Assembly (NCBI GenBank): GCA_037126765.1 | Contig: JBBCBC010000031.1 | Coordinates: forward strand, 10,673,638 to 10,737,637 | DNA: 64,000 nt | DNA from: Stenogyne calaminthoides | Taxonomy: Eukaryota > Streptophyta > Magnoliopsida > Lamiales > Lamiaceae | Reading direction: 5' to 3' | Shown: positions 1 through 9,293 of the stretch, piece after piece | How positions within the stretch are numbered: position 1 is the first letter of the stretch | Layout of the letters: each line of letters starts with the position of its first letter | Made by a program: the position numbers and the translations under genes | Notes under the pieces: generated by a model | What the model saw: the letters and a program-made list of their open reading frames with translations, nothing else | Database searches by the model: none | Told to the model about the DNA's origin: nothing

Positions 1-350
1 AGTATTAAATGCTATTAATATTAATTTATAAAAATAATACTAGTATCAATTTATAAGTATAATATTCATTTTATTATTATTTAGGTCCCATTAAAATTTT
101 CAATCTTCAATTACCTCAATCTGCCGCTGCCCTATTTTCTGTTGCTCTTCTCGACTTAATCGCTGAAATTTTGAGAAACTTTGCCTTTGTTTTATAAAAA
201 CGTGTTGCTACTACTTTCTTGGTCCATGCATGTCTTTTTCCTTGATTAATTGCTCTGTGCTCAAATTTGAGGATCCATTAATGGCTGAAATGGACCACCT
301 ATCTTTTTCTTCAATGGGCAGAATTTAATTAATAAATAAGAGACACACTT
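1..350. other. AT-rich intergenic sequence
   Basis: No coding region, RNA gene or clear repeat boundary is visible here. The first 80 bases are a run of A/T-rich sequence similar to many intergenic stretches in the window. Confidence 0.5.
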
Positions 351-478
351 TCATGAGACGGCCTCATGGTGAGACGGAACGTAAATTGAGCATTAATGGT
401 GTTTTAACACTTTAAAAAGAGTGGGTGTGATTTGTGCTAAATTGTACTCCGTCTTATGCATAAAATTGTCTCATATGA
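351..478 (+). mobile_element. GAGACG-type MITE, copy 1
   Basis: A roughly 125-bp unit opens with TGAGACGGCCTCATGGTGAG and ends with ATGCATAAAATTGTCTCAT. Its ends are imperfect inverted repeats built on GAGAC/GTCTC. The same body (TTTAACACTTT, then GTGATTTGTG) recurs near 11741, 28264, 44373, 56594 and 57791. No coding capacity. The superfamily is not clear from the ends alone. Confidence 0.65.
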
Positions 479-1380
479 ATTTTTGTTAATAAATAATGAC
501 TGCTCTGGGCTTCAATCAATGATTGCAAATGGGCATGCTGAAATTATTTTCCTCGTTGTATTTTTTTTATTAGGTACGAGATATTTGTATCAAAAAATGC
601 TCAATTTTTCTACAAAATTAACAAAGCACAGCATTTCTCTCAATCAAGTGTAATTAATCAAAACTAGAGGTAATTAATCAAGTATATAGATGGCCGCGCC
701 TTCCTTCAGACCAATGAGTCGATCAACTCAGGCCCAAAATATATATTCGTGATATTTTAGGGCCCTATAATTATATATGTGTGGGAAATTAAAAGCAATC
801 TGCATGCTCATCATGTGGATTTTTATGTTTCTTTTCGTTGCTTTCATGGAAAATCAGGAGATAATATAAGCAAGCAAATAGATCGAATGACCAACTTTGC
901 TTTCACAGTTTTATTTATTTATTAATTACAATTTACATGTTGTAAATTAAGAGCACAAATACATACTACACTGGCCAGCAAACCTCTAAAGTTTCTTCAT
1001 GAATGTTGTAGGGCACGTGGAGCTTGTTTATTTCAATCCATATTTCATCGTATCTTAAATATAATTAATGTGTATTAAATATAATAAAACATAAGATGAA
1101 ATCTGAATTGAAATATATGAGCTCTAGCTGTGCGGAATATATATGGGAGGCCAAGCCTTTATTAGGTAATATATATAAAGGGTAATATTAATTAGGTAAA
1201 GTTATTTGAAAAGGAGTTTTATTATATTATTATAGTAATGATGATGAATCATTTTGGTTTATTTAACAATGGGTGGTAAAGTGGGAGTTGGCTGAAGATT
1301 GCATGTAGTGTATTTTTTGGTTATGCATGTATATTATTATTGTACTATATGTGTGTGTATATATATATAGGCAGATAAGA
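479..1380. other. Intergenic DNA with one short hairpin repeat
   Basis: No gene is recognised. An imperfect inverted repeat lies at about 1019-1124: the left arm reads GAGCTTGTTTATTTCAATCC and the right arm is its approximate reverse complement ending at GAGCTC. It may be a small MITE. The remainder is AT-rich with short TA runs just before 1371. Confidence 0.45.
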
Positions 1381-2214
1381 TTATGGAAGTGGAGTATATG
1401 GTGGTGGTACAAATGGAGCTGTTGGTGTATATGGATATCCACATGAAATTCCTGGTAATCTTAGGCGGCACCAATCTGGTGGCGGAGGTGGAGGTGGAGG
1501 TGGTGGCGGAGGCGGTGGAGAGCGACAATATCTTGGGAATATTTGGCAAAACCCTATTGGTGGAGTTGGTGGTGTTCGCGGCGGCGGAGGACGACAGAGA
1601 TGTGGTCATTTAATGCATATAGATGGTGGTGGTGGTGGTGGTGGAGGTCGACATAGATGTGGTCATCTAATGCATATATATGGTGGTGGTGGTGGTGGTG
1701 GTGGTGGTGGTGGAGTTCTAATTGGAGGTTGTGGTGGTGGAGATCGGCATAGATGTGGCCATATAATACATATATATGGTGGTGGTGGTGGAGTTCGCGG
1801 TGGATATCTAATTGGAGATGGTGGGGGTGGCGGCGGAGATCTAATTGGTGGTGGATGTGACGGTGGAGATGGTGCTAGTGGGGTTGGAGGTGGTGAATAT
1901 TTAACCGGTGGTGAAAGTGGCGGTAAAGATCGAAGTGGAGCTGGTGCTAGTGGGGTAGGGGGCGGGGTTGGCGGAGATCTATGTGGTGGTGGAGGTGGCG
2001 GTGAAGATCTAAGTGGAGTTGGTGCCAGTGGAGGTGGAGGTGGTCGTCGCAGGTGACAAAGTTCTTTGGGCAATGAGCATGGTAATAACGGTGATAGTGG
2101 TGACAACAGCGGATATCCAAGCGGAGGCGGAGGTGGTGGTGGTAGAGTAAGAGCGCTAGCAGTTGCAATCAATATAAACAAGAAACCAAACAAGGTCCCT
2201 AATTTGACTTCCAT
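1381..2214 (-). pseudogene. Secreted proline-rich (extensin-like) protein gene, in-frame TGA codons in the 3' half
   Basis: The minus strand opens at an ATG at 2214. Residues 1-20 or so form a hydrophobic signal peptide (MEVKLGTLFGFLFILIATAS), followed by long proline tracts with SPPP and TPPP motifs, the composition of hydroxyproline-rich cell-wall proteins. The open frame ends at a TGA at 1663-1665 after 183 residues. The same frame continues with similar content: another TGA at 1606-1608, then more proline blocks, a cysteine-containing tail and a TAA at 1381-1383. A repeat unit YICI-x-x-PHLCR occurs three times. The first unit has TGG (Trp) before PHLCR, and the other two have TGA at that place. 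Either the gene normally stops at the first TGA, or it once extended to 1381 and has decayed. The plus strand of this stretch also reads open as a glycine-rich frame from 1379, but it has no signal peptide and no early ATG. A TATA box upstream supports the minus strand. Confidence 0.6.
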
Positions 2215-2287
2215 ATTGATTGCCACTGCTAAGTGCCGAAGAAGGGATTAAGCTCACTTAGTGTAAATAACAAACAAAGTATTTCTT

Positions 2288-2296
2288 ATTTATATA
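2288..2296 (-). promoter_or_regulatory. TATA box for the proline-rich gene
   Basis: On the minus strand the sequence reads TATATAAAT, a canonical plant TATA box, 74 bases upstream of the ATG at 2214. This spacing would leave a 5' leader of roughly 40-45 bases. Confidence 0.55.
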
Positions 2297-2699
2297 GATT
2301 TTAATCAACAAGGATACATTAACTGAGTTTTTAGACTCATATACTAGCTTGTTTGGCATACTTCATTAATCATAGTTAGGCCAATTTTTCAAGACTTTAC
2401 CATTTCTTCTACCATAAGTTGAAACCAAAATCACATTCTCTTGCAACCCTAATATTCATCTATATTAGTAAAAACTAAATCAGTCGAAAAAATAGACAAA
2501 TTAAAGTGAAATATTGCCGCTAATTAATTTACTGAAAGAAGAGATTTAATAAGTGATGTGGTTAATATAATATACGTGCATAAATTGGACAAAAGGTGGT
2601 GTTTTAACGAGTGAGAAACACACATATAACAACGGCCAGAAACAAAAGTTTTTGTTATGGGATCAATATTGCAACTCTTTAATTCGGAGTTAAACTAAT

Positions 2700-3988
2700 T
2701 GATGGAGATATGGATGAAGATATTTATGAATATATTTATGGTATAATTAGATTTATTTATTTATGTTTAGGATTTGATTTGATATTGCAATATTTATAAT
2801 TTATTTATGTTTCTTATTCCCTAAGTTAATTTAGTATTATAAATAGGTGTTCTTATTATTTTAAAAGGAGTTGAATTTGATTAATGAAAAATGTGAGTTT
2901 TGTTTCATATATCTCTTTTACGGTATTCTTGTGAGAATCAACGTAATTTGAGTTTGTCACTTTTACGGATATTCTAGGAATCAACGGAATTAGTGTGTTG
3001 TTGTGTTCTCGTATTTATCTTCTTTCTTATACGCTTTCGCTGCCTACATCAGTTGGTAATCAGAGAACAGATACGATTCTCGATGATGGTTCCGAGATTT
3101 CAATCGGTTTTTGATACTTTTCGTGATGAACAGTCAATGTATGGAGATGTTAATACGCAGATCCGTCAAAATATCAATTTATTGGGTTATGGTCATATAT
3201 TCCATGGTGAATATGATTGACCACCAATTTTCGATGTATATCCTCATGAAAATTGTGGTTATGACGAACCATCAATTTTCAACGAGTATGTTGACACTTC
3301 GGTTGATTTTGGTGATTATGGCTATGATGACCCACCAATTTTTGACGAAGAAGATGAAGATAGTTTTGGGGGTGTGTGTAATCCACGTGAGAATGATGAA
3401 GATTGGATAGTTGGAGATATTTTTGGGGCAAAGAATTTTCATCAAGTTTTCTTTTATTCATCAGATTCGGTGAATAATGATCCCTGTTTTGTGCTTGATA
3501 TTAATGATGTTATGGTGACAGAATTTTCAAATATAACTTTTTGGCTACGTGAATTCAAGGATGTTCCCGCTCGTCTCCACACCTTTATGATGAACACCAA
3601 CAGGATTCGAGGGTGAATCCTCTCCAAGAGGAGGAGAATGATGGAGATATGGATGAAGATATTTATGATTATATTTATGGTATAATTAGATTTATTTATT
3701 TATGTTTAGGATTTGATTTGATATTGCAATATTTATGATTTATTTATGTTTCTTGTTTCCTAAGTTAATTTAGTATTATAAATAGGTGTTGTTATTATTG
3801 TAAAAGGGAGTTGAATTTGATTAATGAAAAATGTGAGTTTTGTCTCATATATCTCTTTTACTGTATTCTTGTGAGAATCAACGTAATTTGAGTTTGTCAC
3901 TTTTCCAGATATTTTAGGAATCAACGGAATTAGTGTGTTCTTGTGTTCTCGTATTTATCTTCTTTCTTATACGCTTTCGCTGCCTACG
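2700..3988 (+). mobile_element. Small non-autonomous LTR retrotransposon
   Basis: Two direct repeats of about 349 bp (2700-3048 and 3639-3988) differ at roughly 4% of positions by eye. Both begin TGATGGAGATATGG. The left one ends TGCCTACA and the right one TGCCTACG. Just inside the left LTR lies TTGGTAATCAGAG, close to an initiator-Met tRNA primer binding site. Just before the right LTR is a purine tract (AAGAGGAGGAGAA). The internal region is only about 590 bp and encodes no reverse transcriptase, integrase or protease. I found no convincing target duplication. Confidence 0.8.
3083..3616 (+). pseudogene. Acidic reading frame inside the small LTR element
   Basis: The frame from ATG 3083 to TGA 3614-3616 is interrupted once, by TGA at 3218-3220, and otherwise stays open. 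The product is rich in Asp, Glu and Tyr and carries a short repeat, YD-x-PPIF / YDEPSIF / YDDPPIF. The internal stop falls exactly in one repeat unit, where the other two units have an acidic residue, so it looks like a point nonsense change. I do not recognise the family. It may be a leftover of a gag-proximal segment of a Ty3/gypsy-type parent element, but this is a guess. Confidence 0.4.
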
Positions 3989-4256
3989 TTACAAATATTG
4001 CATAAATTTAATTGAGCAAAAACTTGCAAACAAAATTTTAATAATATAATTTATGATTCATCCTACATGCATAAAATGATAAAAGCACCCGATTTATCGT
4101 TAATTCATGAGCACCCGAACTTCTTGTAATGTGTGAGTTTTACCAATATAATTTTAACAAAATTTTAATAATATAAATTATGCTTCATCCTAAATATATA
4201 CAAAGTACTCTTTTGTTGCTAATTAAGGAGGAAATATCAATTTTAGTCCTCTAATT

Positions 4257-4730
4257 AGGGTGGATCGGAACGGCACAACGAAATTTTTTCGCCATACCAT
4301 ATACCGTACTGAAATTTTCGATATCGAAAAATGCATACCGCTGTCGTACCGATATTTTGGTATGTCAATATTACACATCGATATCGTATCGATATTTCGG
4401 TATATACCAAATACCGAATTTTTTTATATTTTCATATCATTACTGAAAGAATTATGTCTCATCTAAAAGTCCGAACTTGTATAGAGTACTACTTTAAATG
4501 GGTGGAATGTTTTCCACAGGAATCGAACCCATGATCTGTGCTGAGCCAGAGGCTCTGATACCATGAAAGAATTTTGTCTCATCTAAAAGTCCGAACTTGT
4601 AGAGAGGATAGAAATCAATTCATTTATTTAATTTTTCTCAACAATTACTATACCAAAATTTGCGATAAAATTAATATTTTTAGGTATGGTAAGTGCGGTA
4701 TACTGGTATTTTTTATATTTCCTCCACCCC
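4257..4730. mobile_element. hAT-like MITE copy, split by a TRIM
   Basis: The start AGGGTGGATCGG and the end CCTCCACCCC are imperfect inverted repeats. The inner sequence is dominated by ATACCG / CGGTAT words. It matches the copy at 58751-59026, which has a clear 8-bp target duplication. Here the body is interrupted by the TRIM at 4444-4643. No flanking 8-bp duplication survives. Confidence 0.6.
4444..4643 (-). mobile_element. TRIM retrotransposon, copy 1 (minus strand)
   Basis: On the minus strand an 80-bp terminal repeat (4643 to 4564) starts TGTTGAG and ends TTCTTTCA. The next bases are TGGTATCAGAGCC, complementary to the 3' end of initiator Met tRNA. A second, 5'-truncated copy of the repeat (about 4487-4444) follows a short internal region. 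The element is flanked by ATTAC on both sides (4439-4443 and 4644-4648), a 5-bp target duplication. It has the same terminal repeat as the TRIM at 44556. No coding capacity. Confidence 0.85.
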
Positions 4731-4734
4731 TACC

Positions 4735-5060
4735 TGTAATTTTGGATAATTTCATTTTTAGTCCCATAATTTTTAACTTTTAAAATTTTAGTTCTGAATG
4801 TGACAATTTCAACCTTTTTTATTCAGAAATTTTAAAATCTCGTTGGAATAAGCATGTGCACCTCAAGTGACACTTCAGAATTAATTTTTTTTTTTTTTTA
4901 CATGACAGTCCACTTCTCTAGGTCGCTGAAAATTTAAAAAATTTCAATTTTAAATTGTCATATGAGGTGCACATTTTTATTCCAGCGAGATTTTAAAATT
5001 TTCAACAAAAAAGAACTGAAATTAACACATTCAGGACTAAAATTCAAAAAGTTGAGTTTG
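4735..5060. repeat. Foldback inverted repeat 1
   Basis: The left arm (about 4771-4872) and right arm (about 4960-5056) are imperfect reverse complements, both holding ATTTTAAAATCTCG and a GTGCACCT word next to the loop. A poly-T run sits in the loop. No coding capacity. It resembles a MITE that can form a long hairpin. Confidence 0.6.
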
Positions 5061-5552
5061 AATCACAAATGGTCCCATAACTTTGGCCTCAAATAGATTT
5101 AGTCTCATAAGTTTTTTTGTCATCAATTTAGTCCCAATAACTTTGGCAATGTTCAATTTTAGTCTCAAATCGCCGAAACAACGTCGTTTTGCCATTTTTA
5201 TCTGGGGCTTTCCGGTAGATACTGTGACTGGACTGTCACGTGTATTTTTTTTAACAGCTGGAATTTCAAGCATATAAAATTAAAGTGTTAAACTTAAAAC
5301 TAAAACAGAATTGACGACAAGAATTAGTTAAACAAACTTAAAAATACACGTGACATTATACGTGGCAGTCAAGTCATAACATCCGCCGGAAAGCCCCAAA
5401 TAAAAACGGCAAAACGACGTTGTTTCGGTCAATTTAAGACTAAAATTGGACATTGTCAAAATTATTGAGAATAAATCAATGATAAAAAAACTTATGGAAC
5501 AAAATCTATTTGAGGCCAAAATTATGGAACTATTTGTAATTCAAACTTAAAA
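5050..5552. repeat. Foldback inverted repeat 2
   Basis: The arms are about 200 bp each (5050-5250 and 5339-5552) and contain matching words such as GGCCTCAAATAGATTT and its complement, AACGACGT, and CACGTGTATTTTT. The arms abut foldback 1. A related but divergent structure is at 56003-56340. The open frames across the arms are by-products of the palindrome and are not called as genes. Confidence 0.65.
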
Positions 5553-5560
5553 AAATTACA

Positions 5561-6732
5561 TAACTAAAAATAAAATCATTCAAAATCACATAAAAAAGAT
5601 ATTTTTTCCTAATTAAGCGACTGTTTTAAAGTTGACTTGACTGGAAAGCTGACAATTTTAAACTCCATCGAGAATGTTGATCATGGCTTCTGGTGTGTCT
5701 TAATTGATAAATGCAGAAATCAAAGATCAGGAGTTCAATTTATTTATTTATAAATTTTATATGGAATTTGATTTAGCTCTATTATACCATCTATAAATTA
5801 TTTCACGAGGAACGAGATCTGTCAACGTGCATGAATTAATAATCAACTATATAAGAATTGCAAACTTATTGATAAATAAATCAACTGCTTATTGACTTTA
5901 CTACTATTAATTTCTACACAATAAATTAAACTTGAAATTTTTTATATATTCTACTTTGATATTACACTGACTTTCTTTAGGCGGGTCAATCAAATTTGGC
6001 AATTGTCGTACAAAATACTGTACATTTGTTTGCATGGGTTTACTTTTCGTTGTTCCATTTTGTATTTTATAGTATGGATGAATGAAATGTAAAATAATAA
6101 AAAATATTCAATGAATCACCCTACTTTGGATCCATGTATTAAAAATTTAAAAGGGTGAAACATCAATAAAATACGAAAAGTTGAATAAAGAAATTGAATA
6201 GACTTTAGAAATCTTTATAATTCTTTCTCCAAAAAGAAAATTACAATTCAAAACCCAACAATTTTCTTTTAATCCAAGGCATATGTCACGATAATTAAGA
6301 GTGTCGCACATTTTCAATTTTTATTATATTTTAGTATAAATTTAATTTGAAATTTTATTTTTTTTGGGCCTTGAATTGAGACACAAAATATTAAATCAAA
6401 CTTTGAATTGAGAAAAAAAAATTAAACTTGAGTCCTAAATTGGACAATTATAAAAATTGAGAGTTAAAGTTAACTTAAAATTCGCGCCATTTATATAATA
6501 TTTTAAATTTGTTATTTTGTACCTTCTCTCAAGCTTTCTCGTCGATTCCTATTTTGGTAGAATTCGCATTAAATCCGCATAAAAAACACGAGCAATACGC
6601 GAAAATTAAAATTATCATTTTATATTAAATATTTTAAAAATATAGAATTACATATTATTATTTTTGTTTAGATAAAATATTTTTTTATTTTGAAAATGCA
6701 GATATAGAAAGTTACAAAAAATTATGAGTTAA
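5561..6732. other. Intergenic AT-rich DNA
   Basis: No open frame of note, RNA gene or bounded repeat was recognised. Simple A/T runs are frequent. Confidence 0.45.
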
Positions 6733-7089
6733 TCTTCCTACTATCTATTTCTCAATCTTCTCACTCCTATGTGGCTAACTACATATTCTTCGGGGGTGTA
6801 TTGATTGTGGAGTTTATAGAATTTTTTTAGACTTTCAAAGTCTGGAGATTCAATCCGAATTTTCAAAATTCTTTAAAAATCCTGAGGTATTCAATACAAA
6901 TTTTAAAAAGTCTTAAAAAAACTTAGGTATTCAACGGCTATGGATTTTAATACTCTATGGATTTTCTTTGATTCTCTTTCAAAAATATAAAACATATTTC
7001 ACTCTCCAAAATCTCTTCTAACAACCAGAGATTTCTACGTATTCTCTCAGAGAACTCTGAAGAGGAAAGGTCAGAAGAAAAAAACCTTT

Positions 7090-7876
7090 GTAATACTTTT
7101 CATTTAAACAAGTAATGGTGTTTTATTTAAAAATATATAATTTTCATCTAAATAAGTTATACTTTTCTTTTAGACAAGTAATACTTTCTATTTAAACAAG
7201 TAATATTTTTCTATTTATATAAGTAATATTTTTCTATTTAAACAAATAATATTTTTCTATTTAAACAAGTTATACTTTTCATCTAAACAAGTTATATTTT
7301 TCTTGTAAACAAGTAACACTTTTCTTTTAAACAAGTAATATTTTTCTACTCAAGCAAGTAATATTTTTCTATTTAAACAAGTAATATTTTTCTATTTAAA
7401 CAAGTTATATTTTTCATCTAAACAAGTTATATTTTTCTTTTAAACTAGTAATACTTTTCTATTTAAACAAGTAATATAATTTTCTATTTAAACAAGTAAT
7501 ATTTTTCTATTTAACCAAGTAATACTTTTCATTTAAACAAGTAATACTTTTCTATTTAAACAAGTTATACTTTTCATCTAAACAAGTTATACTTTTCTTT
7601 TAAACAAGTAATACTTTTCTTTTAAACAAAAAATACTTTTCTATTTAAACAAGTAATACTTTTCTATTTAAACAAGTAATATTTTTCATTTAAACAAGTA
7701 ATACTTTTCATTTAAACAAGTTATACTTTTCATCTAAACAAGTTATACTTTTCATCTAAACAAGTTATACTTTTCTTTTAAACAAGTATCTTTTCTTTTA
7801 AACAAGTAATATTTTTCTATTTATACAAGTAATATTTTTCTATTTAAACAAGTAATATTTTTCTATTTAAACAAGT
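7090..7876 (+). repeat. AT-rich minisatellite of about 24-25 bp units
   Basis: Roughly thirty degenerate copies of a unit like ATTTAAACAAGTAATATTTT run head to tail. Variants alternate GTAATA / GTTATA and CTATTTA / CATCTAA / CTTTTAA, suggesting some higher-order structure. It lies wholly inside the Harbinger-like element. Confidence 0.85.
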
Positions 7877-7892
7877 ACGGAAGCTAACTACA

Positions 7893-8048
7893 AGTCTACA
7901 ACAAAGAACGAAATTGTTTTCTCAAAGTCAACTACAACAAAGAATGGAAGCTAATGCATGGAGAACGAGTATTGCTAATGCTATGTGGAAAATGAGGCCG
8001 AAGTATAAGGGTGATGGAAATGAAGATGAGAATAATAATGATGAATAA
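7893..8048 (+). pseudogene. C-terminal remnant of a Harbinger-type transposase or its partner protein
   Basis: Directly after the minisatellite, a frame runs without stops to TAA 8046-8048. Its end includes SIANAMWKM and an acidic tail (ATG at 7944, then 34 residues). A Trp-containing helix of this kind near the C-terminus is seen in plant Harbinger/ALP1-type proteins, and the location in a Harbinger-type element fits. There is no catalytic DDE region, so it is a deletion relic. The family call rests on a short match from memory. Confidence 0.4.
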
Positions 8049-8349
8049 TAATGTATTTTTTTGGAACTAATATATTTTGTTATTTTTTTCTAAACAATTT
8101 AGATAATTTTTGTATATACAAGTGTGTTCCATATACATTTGCATCAATAGTTACAGCGCCGGAGTCTATGGAAATCCATGTAAATCAATAAAAAAAGTGT
8201 ATTCCACAATTTTGTCAAGTCTATGAAAATTCATGTAAATCAATAAAAAAAAGTCAGCCTAACTCTGCATAGTGTCTATAGATTTTCTAAATCCACAGAC
8301 TTTTTAAAGTTCAAAAAAATCTAATAGAATCCCAATTGAATATACCCCC

Positions 8350-9030
8350 TTCATTTCAAATTCCTAATCTTCTCCTAATTTTACTTTTTTTTAATTACTT
8401 TCGACATTTTTTTTTAAACATATATGTTCACCCGCAGCGGTTTTCTTTTTAAAAAAAATATTTTTGTAACAAAATTTATAGATTTTTATGGAAATAATAT
8501 TTCAAACACCATATCTATTTTTTATATCTTAATTTTTTAAAATCTGTAAAAACATCCATAGTTTCTTTTGTTCTTCTTTCTTTTATTCATTATCAAGTAC
8601 TCTTATTTTTCAAATTTTAATCAAAATTTAGAGCTAATTTTATTTTAGCCGTTCTAAATTTTAAACTTTTTCAAATTTTAATATTTTTTAATTTTATTAT
8701 TGTTCTTTTAATCCCGCGTGATACGCGGGAATATGAACTAGCTTTATATATTGGGAATTCCGATTCATCAATTTTCAATTTTGTGTGTGAGAATTTATAC
8801 GGATATAGTTATTGATGAATAAGATAACATTAAATATTGTCAACCCCGAACCACGGTTAAATTAAGGCATAGAAAAAAAATGAGTTCAGATTTAAATTTG
8901 TAGAAAATTTTAAAATTTAAAGCGGTTAAAATATATTTGAGGTGGTTAAGATGTATTTGGAACATTTAGTTATAAATTAATAAAATAAGAAATTCAAATT
9001 AATGAGAAAATTTTAGTTTTAAATAGGAGA
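8350..9030. other. Right flank of the Harbinger-like element and intergenic DNA
   Basis: From 8350 to 8741 this is the candidate Helitron's right half. From 8742 to 9030 nothing is recognised. Confidence 0.4.
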
Positions 9031-9039
9031 ATGTGAGAA

Positions 9040-9279
9040 GTGCCACATACGATAGAGGAAACTGGGAAACGAATTGCAATTGGTATTTGGGAATGTGTGG
9101 TTTGGTTGATTTGGAAGGCTAGAAACAAGTTAATCTTTGATGGAGAGGTGTTCAATGCCGAACGTATTGTGGAAGAAATGAAAGAGACAGTATGGAGCTG
9201 GTGTTTGTCAAAAAATGTGATTCCGGAAAGTTTTCCTTTTGAGTCTTGGTTGCTTTATCCTAGAGAGGTTTTGGAGTGA
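9040..9279 (+). pseudogene. LINE ORF2 C-terminal fragment
   Basis: The frame encodes VVWLIWKARNKLIFDG, then a Trp-rich stretch and FESWLLYPREVL before TGA. This pattern is typical of the region after the zinc-binding reverse-transcriptase domain in plant L1-type elements and their derivatives. The frame opens at a GTG right after an in-frame TGA (9034-9036), with no upstream reverse transcriptase, so it is a 5'-truncated fragment. It borders the foldback element starting at 9294. Confidence 0.6.
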
Positions 9280-9293
9280 GAAGGTTTTGGAGT

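Larger units (their letters stand above)
6792..8349 (+). mobile_element. PIF/Harbinger-like element, internally rearranged
   Basis: The element begins GGGGGTGTATTGATTG and ends with the approximate inverted repeat TTGAATATACCCCC. TTC flanks both ends (6789-6791 and 8350-8352), a 3-bp duplication of PIF/Harbinger size. Its ends and subterminal words (ATTGATTTACATG, GACTCCGGCGCTG) match the short MITE at 34735-35091. The interior holds a minisatellite and a short coding remnant. Confidence 0.65.
6733..8741 (+). mobile_element. Possible Helitron
   Basis: The right end has a perfect 7-bp stem, CCCGCGT-GAT-ACGCGGG (8713-8729), followed 8 bases later by CTAG, the layout of a Helitron 3' end. A candidate 5' end, TCTTCCTACTATC at 6733, is preceded by A as expected, and CCTATGTGGC follows nearby. 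The base after CTAG is C rather than the usual T, and no Rep/helicase coding is present, so this would be a non-autonomous copy. The Harbinger-like element 6792-8349 sits inside it. Confidence 0.4.

Noticed and set aside
1606..1665. TGA codons read as selenocysteine
   Set aside because: Land plants lack the selenocysteine machinery, and the third repeat has Trp at this place, so plain nonsense changes are simpler.
1379..2056. Plus-strand glycine-rich open frame
   Set aside because: It mirrors the proline-rich frame on the minus strand, has no ATG until 1613 and no signal peptide. The minus strand has a start codon, signal peptide and TATA box.
4501..4560. tRNA-like GGCTCTGATACCA sequence as an RNA gene
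   Set aside because: It is the primer binding site of the minus-strand TRIM, directly next to its terminal repeat.
7090..7876. CRISPR array
   Set aside because: Regular spacing arises from a head-to-tail AT-rich minisatellite without unique spacers, in a plant transposon.
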